A stretch of 64,000 nt of DNA from Proteiniphilum acetatigenes DSM 18083 (GTDB taxonomy: Bacteria; Bacteroidota; Bacteroidia; Bacteroidales; Dysgonomonadaceae), in the NCBI RefSeq assembly GCF_000380985.1, contig NZ_KB905694.1, forward strand, positions 1-64,000, written 5' to 3'. Below are positions 27,171 to 35,794 of the stretch, in pieces (the stretch's first letter is position 1; every line of letters starts with the position of its first letter). The notes under the pieces were generated by a model, which saw only the letters and a list, made by a program, of their open reading frames with translations, was not told the DNA's origin and did not search any database. A program made the translations under genes and the position numbers.

Positions 27171-27204
27171 AAAAAATATCCCGGCAATGCCGGGATATTT
27201 TTTT
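27171..27204. terminator. Bidirectional terminator between the OmpA and MurF-Alr genes
   Basis: A-run, ATATCCCGGC, loop AAT, GCCGGGATAT, T-run. The symmetrical A and T runs let it serve both converging transcripts. It ends at the murF-alr stop codon. Confidence 0.9.
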
Positions 27205-29672
27205 TATTCCTTAATATAGACACGTTTTACGCGTGGGGACACAGAAGTGAGTATTTCATAAGGGATCGTTCCGATACTTTCCGCCAACTCTATTACAGAT
27301 AGATTTTCGCCAAACAGAATAACGGTATCTCCCTCCGCTGCTTTAATATCGGTAACATCTACCATACAAAGGTCCATGCAAACATTCCCCACAATAGGAG
27401 CATATTGCCCGTTAATAAGTACTTTTCCTTTCCGGTTCCCAAATTGCCTGTCCAATCCATCCGCATAACCAAAGCGAATAGTAGCTATACGGGCATCCCG
27501 TTCCAGTTTTTCCTTTCTCCCGTAACCAATAGTTTCGTTTGAGGAGATCCGCTTGATCTGTAAAATAGTCGTTTTCAATGTACAGGCATTCTTAAGACCC
27601 GGTAAACCGCTTGCACTTATGCCATACAACCCGATTCCCAAACGCGCCATATCCCACTTCGTTTCCTGAAAACGCTCCATACCTGCAGAATTGAGAATAT
27701 GCTTATAGACGGGATAATTGAAGGCTTGCTCAATTTCCTCTGCAGCCTTTCTGAATATTTCCATCTGCCTGTGGGTAAAATCATCGAAATGCCAGCTTTC
27801 ACTTGCCGACAGATGAGAGAATACGGAACGTACCTTCAACCCCTTTTGTTTTTTAAGCAGGACAATCATCTCCGGTATCTGCTCCGGCAAAAATCCCAAC
27901 CGGTGCATTCCGGTATCGATTTTCAGATGGATGGGATAACCAGTAATACCTCTTCGTTCCGATTCCTTAATGAATGCCTCCAGAATACGGAAATTGTACA
28001 CTTCCGGTTCCAGATCGGCAGAGAAAAGTTCTTCGAAACCATTCACTTCGGGATTCAACACGATCAAAGGCAAAGAAATACCTTCTTTCCGGAGTTGGAT
28101 CCCTTCCTCGGCCACAGCTACCGCCAGGTAATCACAACGGTGGTATTGAAGAGTCTTGGCAATCTCTACAGCACCGGCGCCATATCCGTTGGCCTTCACC
28201 ATGCAAACCAGTTTCACATCCGATTGCAGGCGGGATTTATAAAAATTGAAATTATGTACTACAGCATCCAGGTCGACTTCCAGCATTGTCTCGTGTATAC
28301 GCTCCTCAATAAGAGCGCTGATCTGTTCGAAATGATATCTCCGGGCCCCTTTCAGCAGGATCAACTCATGATTGAAGTTTTTCCATTCGCCTGAAGAGAT
28401 GAATTGATCCGTTGTCTGATAAAAGGATTTCTCCGGCATTGAAAACAGATCGTGATGGGCAGAGATATCTCTGCCTATACCGATAATTCTCACCACGCCA
28501 CTCTGCTCAACCATCTCCGCTACCTTTTTATAGAGAGACCTCGGTGGTATCCCCGTCTGAAGAATATCGGAAAGAATCAACGTTTTCTTCAGATGGCGGT
28601 CCAGCTTTCGCTGTTGTTGGAAATCAAGCGCAATTTTAATGGAATTGATATCAGAATTATAGGTATCATTGATAATAATGCAATTCTCTTTTCCTTTCCG
28701 CACGTCTAACCGCATGGCGACCGGTTCGAGTGTAGCCATTCTGGAGGAAATATCTGCTGGAGAAATATGCAGGTAAAGTGCCACCGCAAGGCAACTTATT
28801 GCATTTTCAATAGCAGCATCATCCGTAAAAGGGATGGTAAAGGAATCGTCAAAATCCAGCAACGAATAGTTAATCACCGTTTTCTCCCCTTTCTTTTTTA
28901 CGGAAGAAATATATAAATGTGCATCTCTGTTCTTTCTCGACCAGGTAAAAGTTTTTTGGGAAAGCACCATCTGATCGACACATTCTGAAACCAGATCGTT
29001 ATCTTCATCAAAAATAAACACATCACAGTTGACAAAAAGTGTCAGTTTTTCCATGATCTTTTGCTGCAAAGAAGCAAAATTTTCCTGATGAGCCTCCCCT
29101 ATTTTTGTCAATACTCCGATAGTAGGCCGGATAACCGGCTCCAGCTTTTCCATCTCATCCGGCATCGATATCCCTGCCTCAAAAATACCCAGTTCTGTAT
29201 CATCGTCTAATTGCCACACTGAGAGAGGTACGCCGATTTGGGAATTATAACTCCTGGGTGAACGGACAATATTATAATTTTTCTCGAGTATCTGGTAAAG
29301 CCATTCTTTTACAATAGTTTTCCCGTTACTGCCGGTAATTCCAATGACAGGTATGTTGAATTTTTTTCTGTGATAAGCCGCGATCTTCTGCAATGCCGAC
29401 AAACTGTTCTTCACTTTCAGGAAATTAGCATCAGCAAACTTTTCCCATTCCGGTAAAGTCTTAGATACTATAAAATTGCGTACGCCCTTTTCATACAGTT
29501 CTCCTATAAAAACATGTGCATCATTATTTTTCGTTTCCAGTGCGAAGAAAAGTGTCTCAGCCGGCAGTGTCAATTTACGGCTGTCGGTAAGCAAAATAGT
29601 TATTCTATCTGATCGCTGTTTGTTAACCGGAACACCTAATATAGCTCCTATATCTTGAATACTGTATTGCAT
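27204..29672 (-). CDS. Fused MurF ligase / alanine racemase
   Basis: An 822-residue fusion typical of Bacteroidetes. Residues 1 to about 450 are the MurF part, adding D-Ala-D-Ala to UDP-MurNAc-tripeptide, with the ATP loop GITGSNGKTIVKEW. The C-terminal part from about 455 is a PLP alanine racemase with VCMVKANGYGAGA (PLP lysine), HLKIDTGMHRLGF and the RFGYADG segment near the end. The fusion pairs D-alanine supply with its use in the cytoplasm. In the ligase part some canonical residues are not easily recognised, so activity of that half should be confirmed. Confidence 0.93.
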   Translation of the reverse strand: MQYSIQDIGAILGVPVNKQRSDRITILLTDSRKLTLPAETLFFALETKNNDAHVFIGELYEKGVRNFIVSKTLPEWEKFADANFLKVKNSLSALQKIAAYHRKKFNIPVIGITGSNGKTIVKEWLYQILEKNYNIVRSPRSYNSQIGVPLSVWQLDDDTELGIFEAGISMPDEMEKLEPVIRPTIGVLTKIGEAHQENFASLQQKIMEKLTLFVNCDVFIFDEDNDLVSECVDQMVLSQKTFTWSRKNRDAHLYISSVKKKGEKTVINYSLLDFDDSFTIPFTDDAAIENAISCLAVALYLHISPADISSRMATLEPVAMRLDVRKGKENCIIINDTYNSDINSIKIALDFQQQRKLDRHLKKTLILSDILQTGIPPRSLYKKVAEMVEQSGVVRIIGIGRDISAHHDLFSMPEKSFYQTTDQFISSGEWKNFNHELILLKGARRYHFEQISALIEERIHETMLEVDLDAVVHNFNFYKSRLQSDVKLVCMVKANGYGAGAVEIAKTLQYHRCDYLAVAVAEEGIQLRKEGISLPLIVLNPEVNGFEELFSADLEPEVYNFRILEAFIKESERRGITGYPIHLKIDTGMHRLGFLPEQIPEMIVLLKKQKGLKVRSVFSHLSASESWHFDDFTHRQMEIFRKAAEEIEQAFNYPVYKHILNSAGMERFQETKWDMARLGIGLYGISASGLPGLKNACTLKTTILQIKRISSNETIGYGRKEKLERDARIATIRFGYADGLDRQFGNRKGKVLINGQYAPIVGNVCMDLCMVDVTDIKAAEGDTVILFGENLSVIELAESIGTIPYEILTSVSPRVKRVYIKE

Positions 29673-29742
29673 AAAATTAATTTACCAATTTGTAGATTTG
29701 TAGATAAAAAAATAATCCTCAAATCATTAAATCATTACATCA
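29673..29742 (-). repeat. Modular leader tract before murF-alr
   Basis: On the minus strand: GTTAATGTGATGATGTAATG, ATTTAATGATTTGAGGATTA, then TCTACAAATCTACAAATTGG with a 9-base duplication just before the start. It fills the whole gap after the GSCFA gene. Confidence 0.55.
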
Positions 29743-30717
29743 TCACATTAACTTACATTTCTCCTCGTCGCACGAAATCTCTGGATATCTCCGGCTAAAA
29801 GTCTCCATTTTCCGTAAGGTATCCTTTACAAACGCAGTGTGAGCCTCCGTGCCGGGATAAAGCGGACGATGCTCAATTGCTTTTCGGATATGCTCCCATT
29901 CTTCATTAATATGCATGGTCTCAGCAGAAAAGAATGTATTGCTAAAAAGTTGCCAAATATAATCTACCGCAAAAGAGGAAGGGTGCATCATATCTTCATC
30001 GTAAAACCTGTAATCACGTAGTTCATCGATCATCACTTCGTAGGCAGGAAAATAGCAGACATTTTCCGGGAAAAGTTGTTGTAAGTTGTCTATCGCCAGA
30101 TGAAGTACCGATTTACTGATTTGATTCTCATGTGCTCCCTCTTTCCAGTGACGGACGGGACTGACAGTAAACAGCAATTTGATACCCGGACGAATGGACG
30201 TAAGCACAGAGATCAACTTCTTCCACTCCTCAGTAACCTCTTCTACCGATAAACGGACCCGGTGGAACAGACGGGCAGGAAACTTATGGCAATTCCCCGC
30301 TATTTCCCCGCTGTCTCTCCATCGATATATGTATGCAGAACCAAAGGTGATAAGAAAAAGATCCGCCTGTTTGATATTTGCGGCAGCACTTTCAAAACGT
30401 TCCGAAATATTCCGCAAACAAACAGTCTTGTCAGGAGCAGAAAATTGGCCATGATGCATCAAGCTATGATATATCCCATTATTGAATACCAGATCAGTTT
30501 CCGAAAAAGGAATTGCGGACAACAATCTTTGCATGGCAGCGGAAACAGAAAAAGGGTTGTACAGAATACCGAAAGGATTCACATCCACCTGAAACTTATA
30601 TTGCAGAAGTTTCCTGCCTATATTTTCAGAAAAGCAGGAACCGAAAAGCATCATCCGGCTGGAGTGATCAATCCGTATATCCGATACGGGAATATCTATG
30701 ATTGTCCTAAAATTCAT
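29743..30717 (-). CDS. GSCFA-domain protein
   Basis: A 324-residue protein with the family motif FGSCFSENIG near residue 31 and the HPSSFAVDYIW segment near residue 245. GSCFA proteins have an SGNH-hydrolase-like fold and are presumed esterases or acyltransferases, but no function is established. It precedes murF-alr on the same strand with a 70-base modular gap. Confidence 0.88.
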   Translation of the reverse strand: MNFRTIIDIPVSDIRIDHSSRMMLFGSCFSENIGRKLLQYKFQVDVNPFGILYNPFSVSAAMQRLLSAIPFSETDLVFNNGIYHSLMHHGQFSAPDKTVCLRNISERFESAAANIKQADLFLITFGSAYIYRWRDSGEIAGNCHKFPARLFHRVRLSVEEVTEEWKKLISVLTSIRPGIKLLFTVSPVRHWKEGAHENQISKSVLHLAIDNLQQLFPENVCYFPAYEVMIDELRDYRFYDEDMMHPSSFAVDYIWQLFSNTFFSAETMHINEEWEHIRKAIEHRPLYPGTEAHTAFVKDTLRKMETFSRRYPEISCDEEKCKLM

Positions 30718-31170
30718 ATATAAACCATTTTCATCACAAAAATAACAATAATAGCGCCATTTCGCTCATTCAACCGGTTTATATTTTGTGAAATCACAAT
30801 ATGGATGATGTGATAATCTGAGGATGTGTTGATGAGATGATTGTCAGGGAAGAGGGTTCCCTTTTAGTTTTTCACTTTTAATTTTAAGTAGAGGGTCATA
30901 AAAAAGGAAAGGTTGTCTCACGACAACCAATCTTCATTGTTAACCTTAAATCTAATACCATGAAAAACACGTTACAAATATAAGCGTTTTTGTGTTATAA
31001 AACATACTTTCCTAGCATAAAAATCATATATTTCATATAATTTAACTAAGTTCCGATAGAACAGCGGTGTTTTAAACAGATTTAAACGCATTTTTTACTA
31101 ACCGGGTTTATCTGATGACTAATTACTAATGATCAATGAATGGGCGTCCACAAATCTTAAATCTTGAATC
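30718..31170. other. 453-base gap: module tracts around a candidate small RNA
   Basis: From left to right there are GATGTGATAATCTGAGGATG and TTTTAGTTTTTCACTTTTAA modules reading on the plus strand (30800-30895), the candidate minus-strand RNA (30897-30968 with promoter), an unstructured AT-rich stretch, and CTAATTACTAATG with AAATCTTAAATCTTGAATC modules (31118-31170). Both flanking genes are on the minus strand, so the modules here are antisense to them, unlike most other gaps in the window. Confidence 0.5.
30897..30968 (-). ncRNA. Candidate small RNA with its own promoter and terminator
   Basis: On the minus strand a -7 box TATATTTG lies at 30975-30982. About 40 bases after the expected start comes GGTTGTC-GTGA-GACAACC (30911-30928), followed by TTTCCTTTTTT, a clean Rho-independent terminator. 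The implied RNA is about 70 bases and codes for nothing obvious. Promoter-to-terminator spacing of this kind is how Bacteroidetes small RNAs look. I cannot assign it to a named family from memory. On the opposite strand the same DNA shows a seven-codon ATG frame, which I reject. Confidence 0.55.
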
Positions 31171-32364
31171 TTATTCCACCTGAAGTACCAATCCTTTCAG
31201 GTATTCACCTTCGGGATGATAGATATTGATAGGGTGATCAGCCGGCTGTGTAAGTTGGTGCAGGATACGTACTTTCCTGCCCGATATGGCGGCAGCACTG
31301 AAAACAGCCAGCCGGAACTGCTCAGCAGAGATCACCTGCGAGCAAGAAAAAGTAAACAGGAGACCGCCTGTAGCAATTTTCTCCAGCGCATGAAGATTCA
31401 GCTTTTTGTAGCCCTGCAATGCGTTATTGATGGCTCCACGATGTTTCGCAAAAGCCGGTGGATCCAGGATAATAAGATCCTTTTCTTCATCAGGAAGCTG
31501 TTTGAGGAACTTAAAAGCATCTTCAGGGCAGGAACTGTGCCGGGGATCGTCGCCAAAATTGAGCGCTACATTCTGGTCGGTAATCGAAACCGCTTTCGCA
31601 GAACTGTCGACCGATACCACCGAAGCAGCACCTCCCCGCAGGGCATACACCGAGAAACCTCCGGTATAACAAAACATATTCAATACGTGCCGGTCTCCCG
31701 CATAATACTCCAATAGTGCACGATTTTCCCGCTGGTCGACGAAAAAACCGGTCTTTTGTCCCTTCAACCAATCGATACGGAACTGTAAACCATTTTCCAT
31801 GGCAATTTCATCGACATCCTTCCCTCCCGAGAGATAGCTGTTTTCAAGAAAGATACCGGCTTTATAGGGTAGTGTTCCCTCCGATTTATAAAAGATATGC
31901 TTCACTGCATCGGCAGGAAGGATGCACTTTAATGCATTCGTCACAAACTCCAGGTCTTTGTGAATTCCCACCGAATGGGCTTGTACCACCGCCGTATTCC
32001 CGTATATGTCGACAATTAAGCCCGGGAGATAATCACCCTCACCATGCACCAACCTGAAAATTGTATTATCAGGTCTGACAAGATTCAGCGTTGAGCGCAT
32101 CTTATAGGCATTGGACAGTCTTCTTTCATAAAATGCACCATCTATAGGTTCATCAACAAAAGACATGATACGTACAGCAATACTGCCGATCTGGAAATGC
32201 CCCACCCCTAAAAAAGTACCGTCAGCTGACAATACCCGTACCGTTTCCCCTTCAATCATATCTTCCGGTTTATGGGCGATGGCACCCGAGAAAACCCATG
32301 GATGAAAGCGTTGTAGTGACGCCTCCTTCCCGGGACGCAACCGTATCTCTTTGTATGGTTTCAT
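31171..32364 (-). CDS. RlmI-like 23S rRNA cytosine methyltransferase
   Basis: A 397-residue class I SAM methyltransferase with an N-terminal PUA domain (HPWVFSGAIAHKPED), the FFVDQRENRALLEYY entrance, SAM loop NMFCYTGGFSVYALRGGA, acidic VVSVDSS and catalytic DPPAFAKHRG. This layout matches RlmI (m5C1962 of 23S rRNA) and relatives. Its start overlaps the exonuclease stop by four bases, so it is the last gene of a DUF5063-exonuclease-methyltransferase operon. Confidence 0.9.
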   Translation of the reverse strand: MKPYKEIRLRPGKEASLQRFHPWVFSGAIAHKPEDMIEGETVRVLSADGTFLGVGHFQIGSIAVRIMSFVDEPIDGAFYERRLSNAYKMRSTLNLVRPDNTIFRLVHGEGDYLPGLIVDIYGNTAVVQAHSVGIHKDLEFVTNALKCILPADAVKHIFYKSEGTLPYKAGIFLENSYLSGGKDVDEIAMENGLQFRIDWLKGQKTGFFVDQRENRALLEYYAGDRHVLNMFCYTGGFSVYALRGGAASVVSVDSSAKAVSITDQNVALNFGDDPRHSSCPEDAFKFLKQLPDEEKDLIILDPPAFAKHRGAINNALQGYKKLNLHALEKIATGGLLFTFSCSQVISAEQFRLAVFSAAAISGRKVRILHQLTQPADHPINIYHPEGEYLKGLVLQVE

Positions 32365-32936
32365 CTCTCTGTTCGGATTAAATGGTTATAAATACGAAGG
32401 CAGGCCCAGGCATCGATCGCCGCGTAGGACTGTTGTGCGGGGGTAAGCGTTTCCGCTTCCCAATTCGAAACACGCTGATTCTTGGATATCTTTCTGCCAA
32501 AAAGAATAGCATAAATCTTTTGCAGACTGTTATCCTCTATGCCGAATTGATCTACAAAACCCTGCAGATCGATAAAATTTTCCGGTTTCCGTCCCGACCG
32601 TTTTCTGATGGCCGCAAAATCGTCGCGCAACGAAAGACCTATTTTCTTGATCCCGGGATCGCTCAGGATCCTTTCCAGTTCATCAGGATAACCGATTTTA
32701 TTTAAACGGAACAGGAAACACACCTCCTCCGTGGAGAGTTGCACAAGAGCCACCTTATTTATTTGTCCCCGCTTGAACGCAGGCCTGGTCTCCGTATCGA
32801 AACCCAGCGCACTGTGTGAAGAAAGATAGTTGCAAGCTTTCTGTATTTCTCCAATATGGTCAACAACCACTATATTACCCTTAAAGGTCTCTAATGGCAA
32901 CTCTGCCACCTGTTCTTTTGAAATCGTTAACCCCAC
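32361..32936 (-). CDS. 3'-5' exonuclease (DEDD, RNase D-like)
   Basis: A 191-residue DnaQ-like exonuclease of the DEDDy type. ALGFDTETRPAF supplies the first two acids, GLSLRDDFAAI the next, and SYAAIDAW the last. There are no HRDC domains, so it is smaller than RNase D. Substrate may be RNA or DNA. It overlaps DUF5063 by ten bases upstream and the methyltransferase by four bases downstream. Confidence 0.88.
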   Translation of the reverse strand: MGLTISKEQVAELPLETFKGNIVVVDHIGEIQKACNYLSSHSALGFDTETRPAFKRGQINKVALVQLSTEEVCFLFRLNKIGYPDELERILSDPGIKKIGLSLRDDFAAIRKRSGRKPENFIDLQGFVDQFGIEDNSLQKIYAILFGRKISKNQRVSNWEAETLTPAQQSYAAIDAWACLRIYNHLIRTER

Positions 32937-33499
32937 AATTCGTCCTCCGATAAATCCGCCTCATCATTTTCGTTTTCCAGGTAGAGACACCTCAACGCGT
33001 GCAGCGGACGCAACACGTTTACCAATTTTTGTCCCCAATAGAGACGGAAATTTTCTTTACACTGATACAGAGCATCATTCATCTGTTCAGTAAGGCCAAA
33101 CTGATACACCGACACAAAATTCCTGATATCCTGATAAATATCTGCAATATTTTCCGACACAAACGTAGATACGGGCGTATCACTGTATTTCATGTCTTCT
33201 ACAAACACATCAAGATAGACATCCTCCTCACCCATCACTTCCGACACCCCGTTTGCTACCCGTGAATAATCTTCTTCCCTCACAAAAGTGGCGGGAATTT
33301 CCTCCTCCGTGGTTACAGTCTCAGGTAACAAAAGCGCCTTCACATACAAAAGGGGAAGCATTTTCAATAGCCTGTCCACCCACTCTTCACGCGGAAGAGG
33401 TTCATTTTCTTCCAAAAACACACAAACCTCCACGGCAATAGTGACGAAGTCGATTACACTTTTATCATATACGATCTTATCAATATCTGCTTTCTCCAT
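32927..33499 (-). CDS. DUF5063-family protein
   Basis: A 190-residue acidic helical protein starting MEKADIDKIVYDKSVIDFV. The family is known only from Bacteroidetes and is of unknown function. It is consistently found beside this exonuclease and methyltransferase in related genomes, as far as I recall. No signal peptide, membrane helix or catalytic motif is seen. Confidence 0.8.
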   Translation of the reverse strand: MEKADIDKIVYDKSVIDFVTIAVEVCVFLEENEPLPREEWVDRLLKMLPLLYVKALLLPETVTTEEEIPATFVREEDYSRVANGVSEVMGEEDVYLDVFVEDMKYSDTPVSTFVSENIADIYQDIRNFVSVYQFGLTEQMNDALYQCKENFRLYWGQKLVNVLRPLHALRCLYLENENDEADLSEDELWG

Positions 33500-33650
33500 A
33501 CTCTCAATCCGTTTATCAGCATGCCCTTTCTAATCCGGTCAGGGCATACACTTTTTTTTCGGAAGACAAAATTACGCATTATTTTCCGATAATATCACAC
33601 CCGGAGGTAGCAAACAGGAGCCCTGACAATACAAAAAAAGCCACAAACAT

Positions 33651-33681
33651 TTTGTGAATCCGTTTGAAAATAATATCTTTG
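33651..33681 (+). promoter_or_regulatory. rimP-nusA-infB promoter P1 (TTTG-N19-TATCTTTG)
   Basis: TTTG at 33651-33654 and TATCTTTG at 33674-33681 with exactly 19 bases between are a textbook match. A second TATCTTTG at 33783-33790 without a good -33 may be P2. An inverted repeat GACTC-AA-GAGTC lies between them at 33743-33754. The whole 351-base gap to the divergent DUF5063 gene is regulatory. Confidence 0.8.
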
Positions 33682-33698
33682 CACCCGTAAAGGAGGAG

Positions 33699-33728
33699 GG
33701 AAGCAGGACACACACCGCTTCCTTTTTT
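33699..33728 (+). terminator. Early terminator or attenuator in the rimP leader
   Basis: GGAAGC (33699-33704) pairs with GCTTCC (33717-33722) around a 12-base loop and is followed by six Ts. It lies only about 15 bases after the start site implied by P1, so most P1 transcripts would stop unless anti-terminated. Confidence 0.6.
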
Positions 33729-33850
33729 GTTCATACAAAACAGACTCAAGAGTCAAAATCACGACACAAGACATTTTAATTATATCTTTGTGTGTGAACT
33801 TTTAGTGAATTTATATCTCATGAGTCTCTCTTACTGAATGATAAATAAAT

Positions 33851-34318
33851 ATGATCGAAAAGAAACTGATTATCGATTTTACGGAGCAGTATCTGGAAGG
33901 TTCGCCCAATTATTTGACGGACGTTTCGGTTAGTGCGGATAATACAATTACCGTAGAAATTGATAACGATCATGGAGTGGATATTGACGATTGTGTCGCG
34001 TTGAGCCGTTATCTGGAGTCAAAACTCGACCGTGACACAGAAGATTTTGAACTGACCGTCACCTCGGCCGGACTCTCTTCGCCCTTCAAAATATTGCGTC
34101 AGTACAAAAAATATGAGGGCCGGGAAGTGGAAGTACTCAGCAAGAACGGACAGAAAATTACCGGGATGCTGAAATCGTCTGATGACAACGGGTTCATTGT
34201 CTCAGTCACAAAAAAGATAAAACCCGAAGGTGCCAAACGCAAAATCGAAGTGGAAGAAGATATCCGTTTTGCGTTTGAAGAAGTAAAACATACAAAATAT
34301 CTTATACGATTTAAATAA
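33851..34318 (+). CDS. rimP: Ribosome maturation factor RimP
   Basis: A 155-residue RimP with the N-terminal alpha/beta domain (VEIDNDHGVDIDDCVALSRYLE) and a C-terminal Sm-like domain. Needed for 30S subunit maturation. First gene of the rimP-nusA-infB operon, three bases from nusA. Confidence 0.95.
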   Translation: MIEKKLIIDFTEQYLEGSPNYLTDVSVSADNTITVEIDNDHGVDIDDCVALSRYLESKLDRDTEDFELTVTSAGLSSPFKILRQYKKYEGREVEVLSKNGQKITGMLKSSDDNGFIVSVTKKIKPEGAKRKIEVEEDIRFAFEEVKHTKYLIRFK

Positions 34319-34321
34319 TAT

Positions 34322-35719
34322 ATGGGTAAGAAGAAAGAAACCATCAGTCTCATCGATACATTTTCTGAATTCAACGAGCTGAAGAATATCGATAAAGCCA
34401 CACTCATCAGCGTGCTTGAAGAATCGTTCCGCAATGTTATTTCCAAAAACAACGGTACAGATGAAAACTATGATATCATCATTAACCCCGACAAAGGTGA
34501 CTTGGAAATATGGCGTAACAGGGTGGTTGTGGAAGACGATGAACTGGAGGATCCCAATTTAGAAATCAGCCTGTCGGAAGCCCGGAAGATCGACGAGGAT
34601 TTTGAGGTGGGAGAAGAGGTTACCGACGAGGTATCGCTTGATCATTTCGGCCGCCGCACTATCCTGAATCTCAGGCAGACGCTGGCTTCCAAGATACTGG
34701 AACTGGAAAAAGACAACCTCTATAACAAGTATAAGGAAAAAGTAGGAGAAATTGTCTCCGGAGAGGTCTATCAGGTCTGGAAAAAGGAATTATTACTGCT
34801 CGATGATGAGCATAATGAACTGATCTTACCCAAGACAGAACAGATACCCAGCGATTTTTTCCGGAAAGGTGAACATGCCCGTGCTGTTGTAGCACGCGTG
34901 GAGAACAAGAACAACAATCCCAGGATCATTCTTTCGCGTACGTCACCCGTATTCCTTGAAAGATTATTCGAACAGGAGATTCCGGAGATTGCGGACGGAC
35001 TGATTACCATCAAAGGTATTGCCCGTATTCCGGGTGAACGAGCCAAGGTAGCTGTGGAAGCTTATGACGATCGCATCGACCCGGTAGGAGCCTGTGTTGG
35101 GATGAAAGGATTTCGTATTCACGGCATAGTGCGTGAATTGCGAAACGAGAACATCGACGTAATCAACTACACTAACAACACCACTCTCTATATCCAGCGG
35201 GCATTGAGTCCTGCAAGGATCAACTCCATTACCGTGAGGGAGGAGGAACGTCGTGCCGAAGTATTTCTTAATCCCGAAGAAGTCTCCCTTGCCATTGGAA
35301 AGGGAGGTGCCAATATAAAACTGGCCTCCATGCTCACCGGTTATAACATCGAAGTGTTCCGCGACATAGATGAGGTGGACGAAGAAGATATCTATCTCGA
35401 TGAATTCCGTGATGAGATCGATGGATGGGTGATCGACCAGTTAAAAAAGATCGGCTGCTCCACTGCCAAGAACGTACTCGCGATGGGACGTGAAAGGCTT
35501 ATCAGAGAAGCGGATCTGGAAGATAGTACAGTAGATGAAGTATTGGCCATTTTACGTTACGAGTTTGAAGAAGATGACCTGGATGATACAGATATGGATG
35601 TAGAAGCAGATGTAGATGTGGATACAGATATAGATGTAGAATCAAATACAGATATGGATACCGGAACAGATACGGATGTGGATATGGGCATGGATGCCGA
35701 AGAGGAAGATGATAATTAG
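34322..35719 (+). CDS. nusA: Transcription factor NusA with Asp-rich tail
   Basis: NusA controls pausing, termination and antitermination by binding RNA polymerase and nascent RNA. The 465-residue protein has the N-terminal polymerase-binding domain, S1 (GEIVSGEVYQVWKKELLL), two KH domains (GACVGMKGFRIHGIVRELR and AIGKGGANIKLASML) and a short helical C-terminal region. The last 45 or so residues are a repeat of D-x-D steps, encoded by GATATGGATGTA-like hexamers at about 35582-35700. The acidic tail looks elastic in length. Confidence 0.95.
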   Translation: MGKKKETISLIDTFSEFNELKNIDKATLISVLEESFRNVISKNNGTDENYDIIINPDKGDLEIWRNRVVVEDDELEDPNLEISLSEARKIDEDFEVGEEVTDEVSLDHFGRRTILNLRQTLASKILELEKDNLYNKYKEKVGEIVSGEVYQVWKKELLLLDDEHNELILPKTEQIPSDFFRKGEHARAVVARVENKNNNPRIILSRTSPVFLERLFEQEIPEIADGLITIKGIARIPGERAKVAVEAYDDRIDPVGACVGMKGFRIHGIVRELRNENIDVINYTNNTTLYIQRALSPARINSITVREEERRAEVFLNPEEVSLAIGKGGANIKLASMLTGYNIEVFRDIDEVDEEDIYLDEFRDEIDGWVIDQLKKIGCSTAKNVLAMGRERLIREADLEDSTVDEVLAILRYEFEEDDLDDTDMDVEADVDVDTDIDVESNTDMDTGTDTDVDMGMDAEEEDDN

Positions 35720-35794
35720 CCCAATCCAATCCCGATCAATATAGTATACATACTGTTCACAACATAAAAAGAGAGTAAAGGTTAGGAGAGATAT

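Noticed and set aside
30960-30983. Seven-codon ATG frame (MKNTLQI) that looks like a gene start
   Set aside because: It stops at once and lies antisense to the candidate small RNA, whose promoter explains the conserved-looking sequence better.
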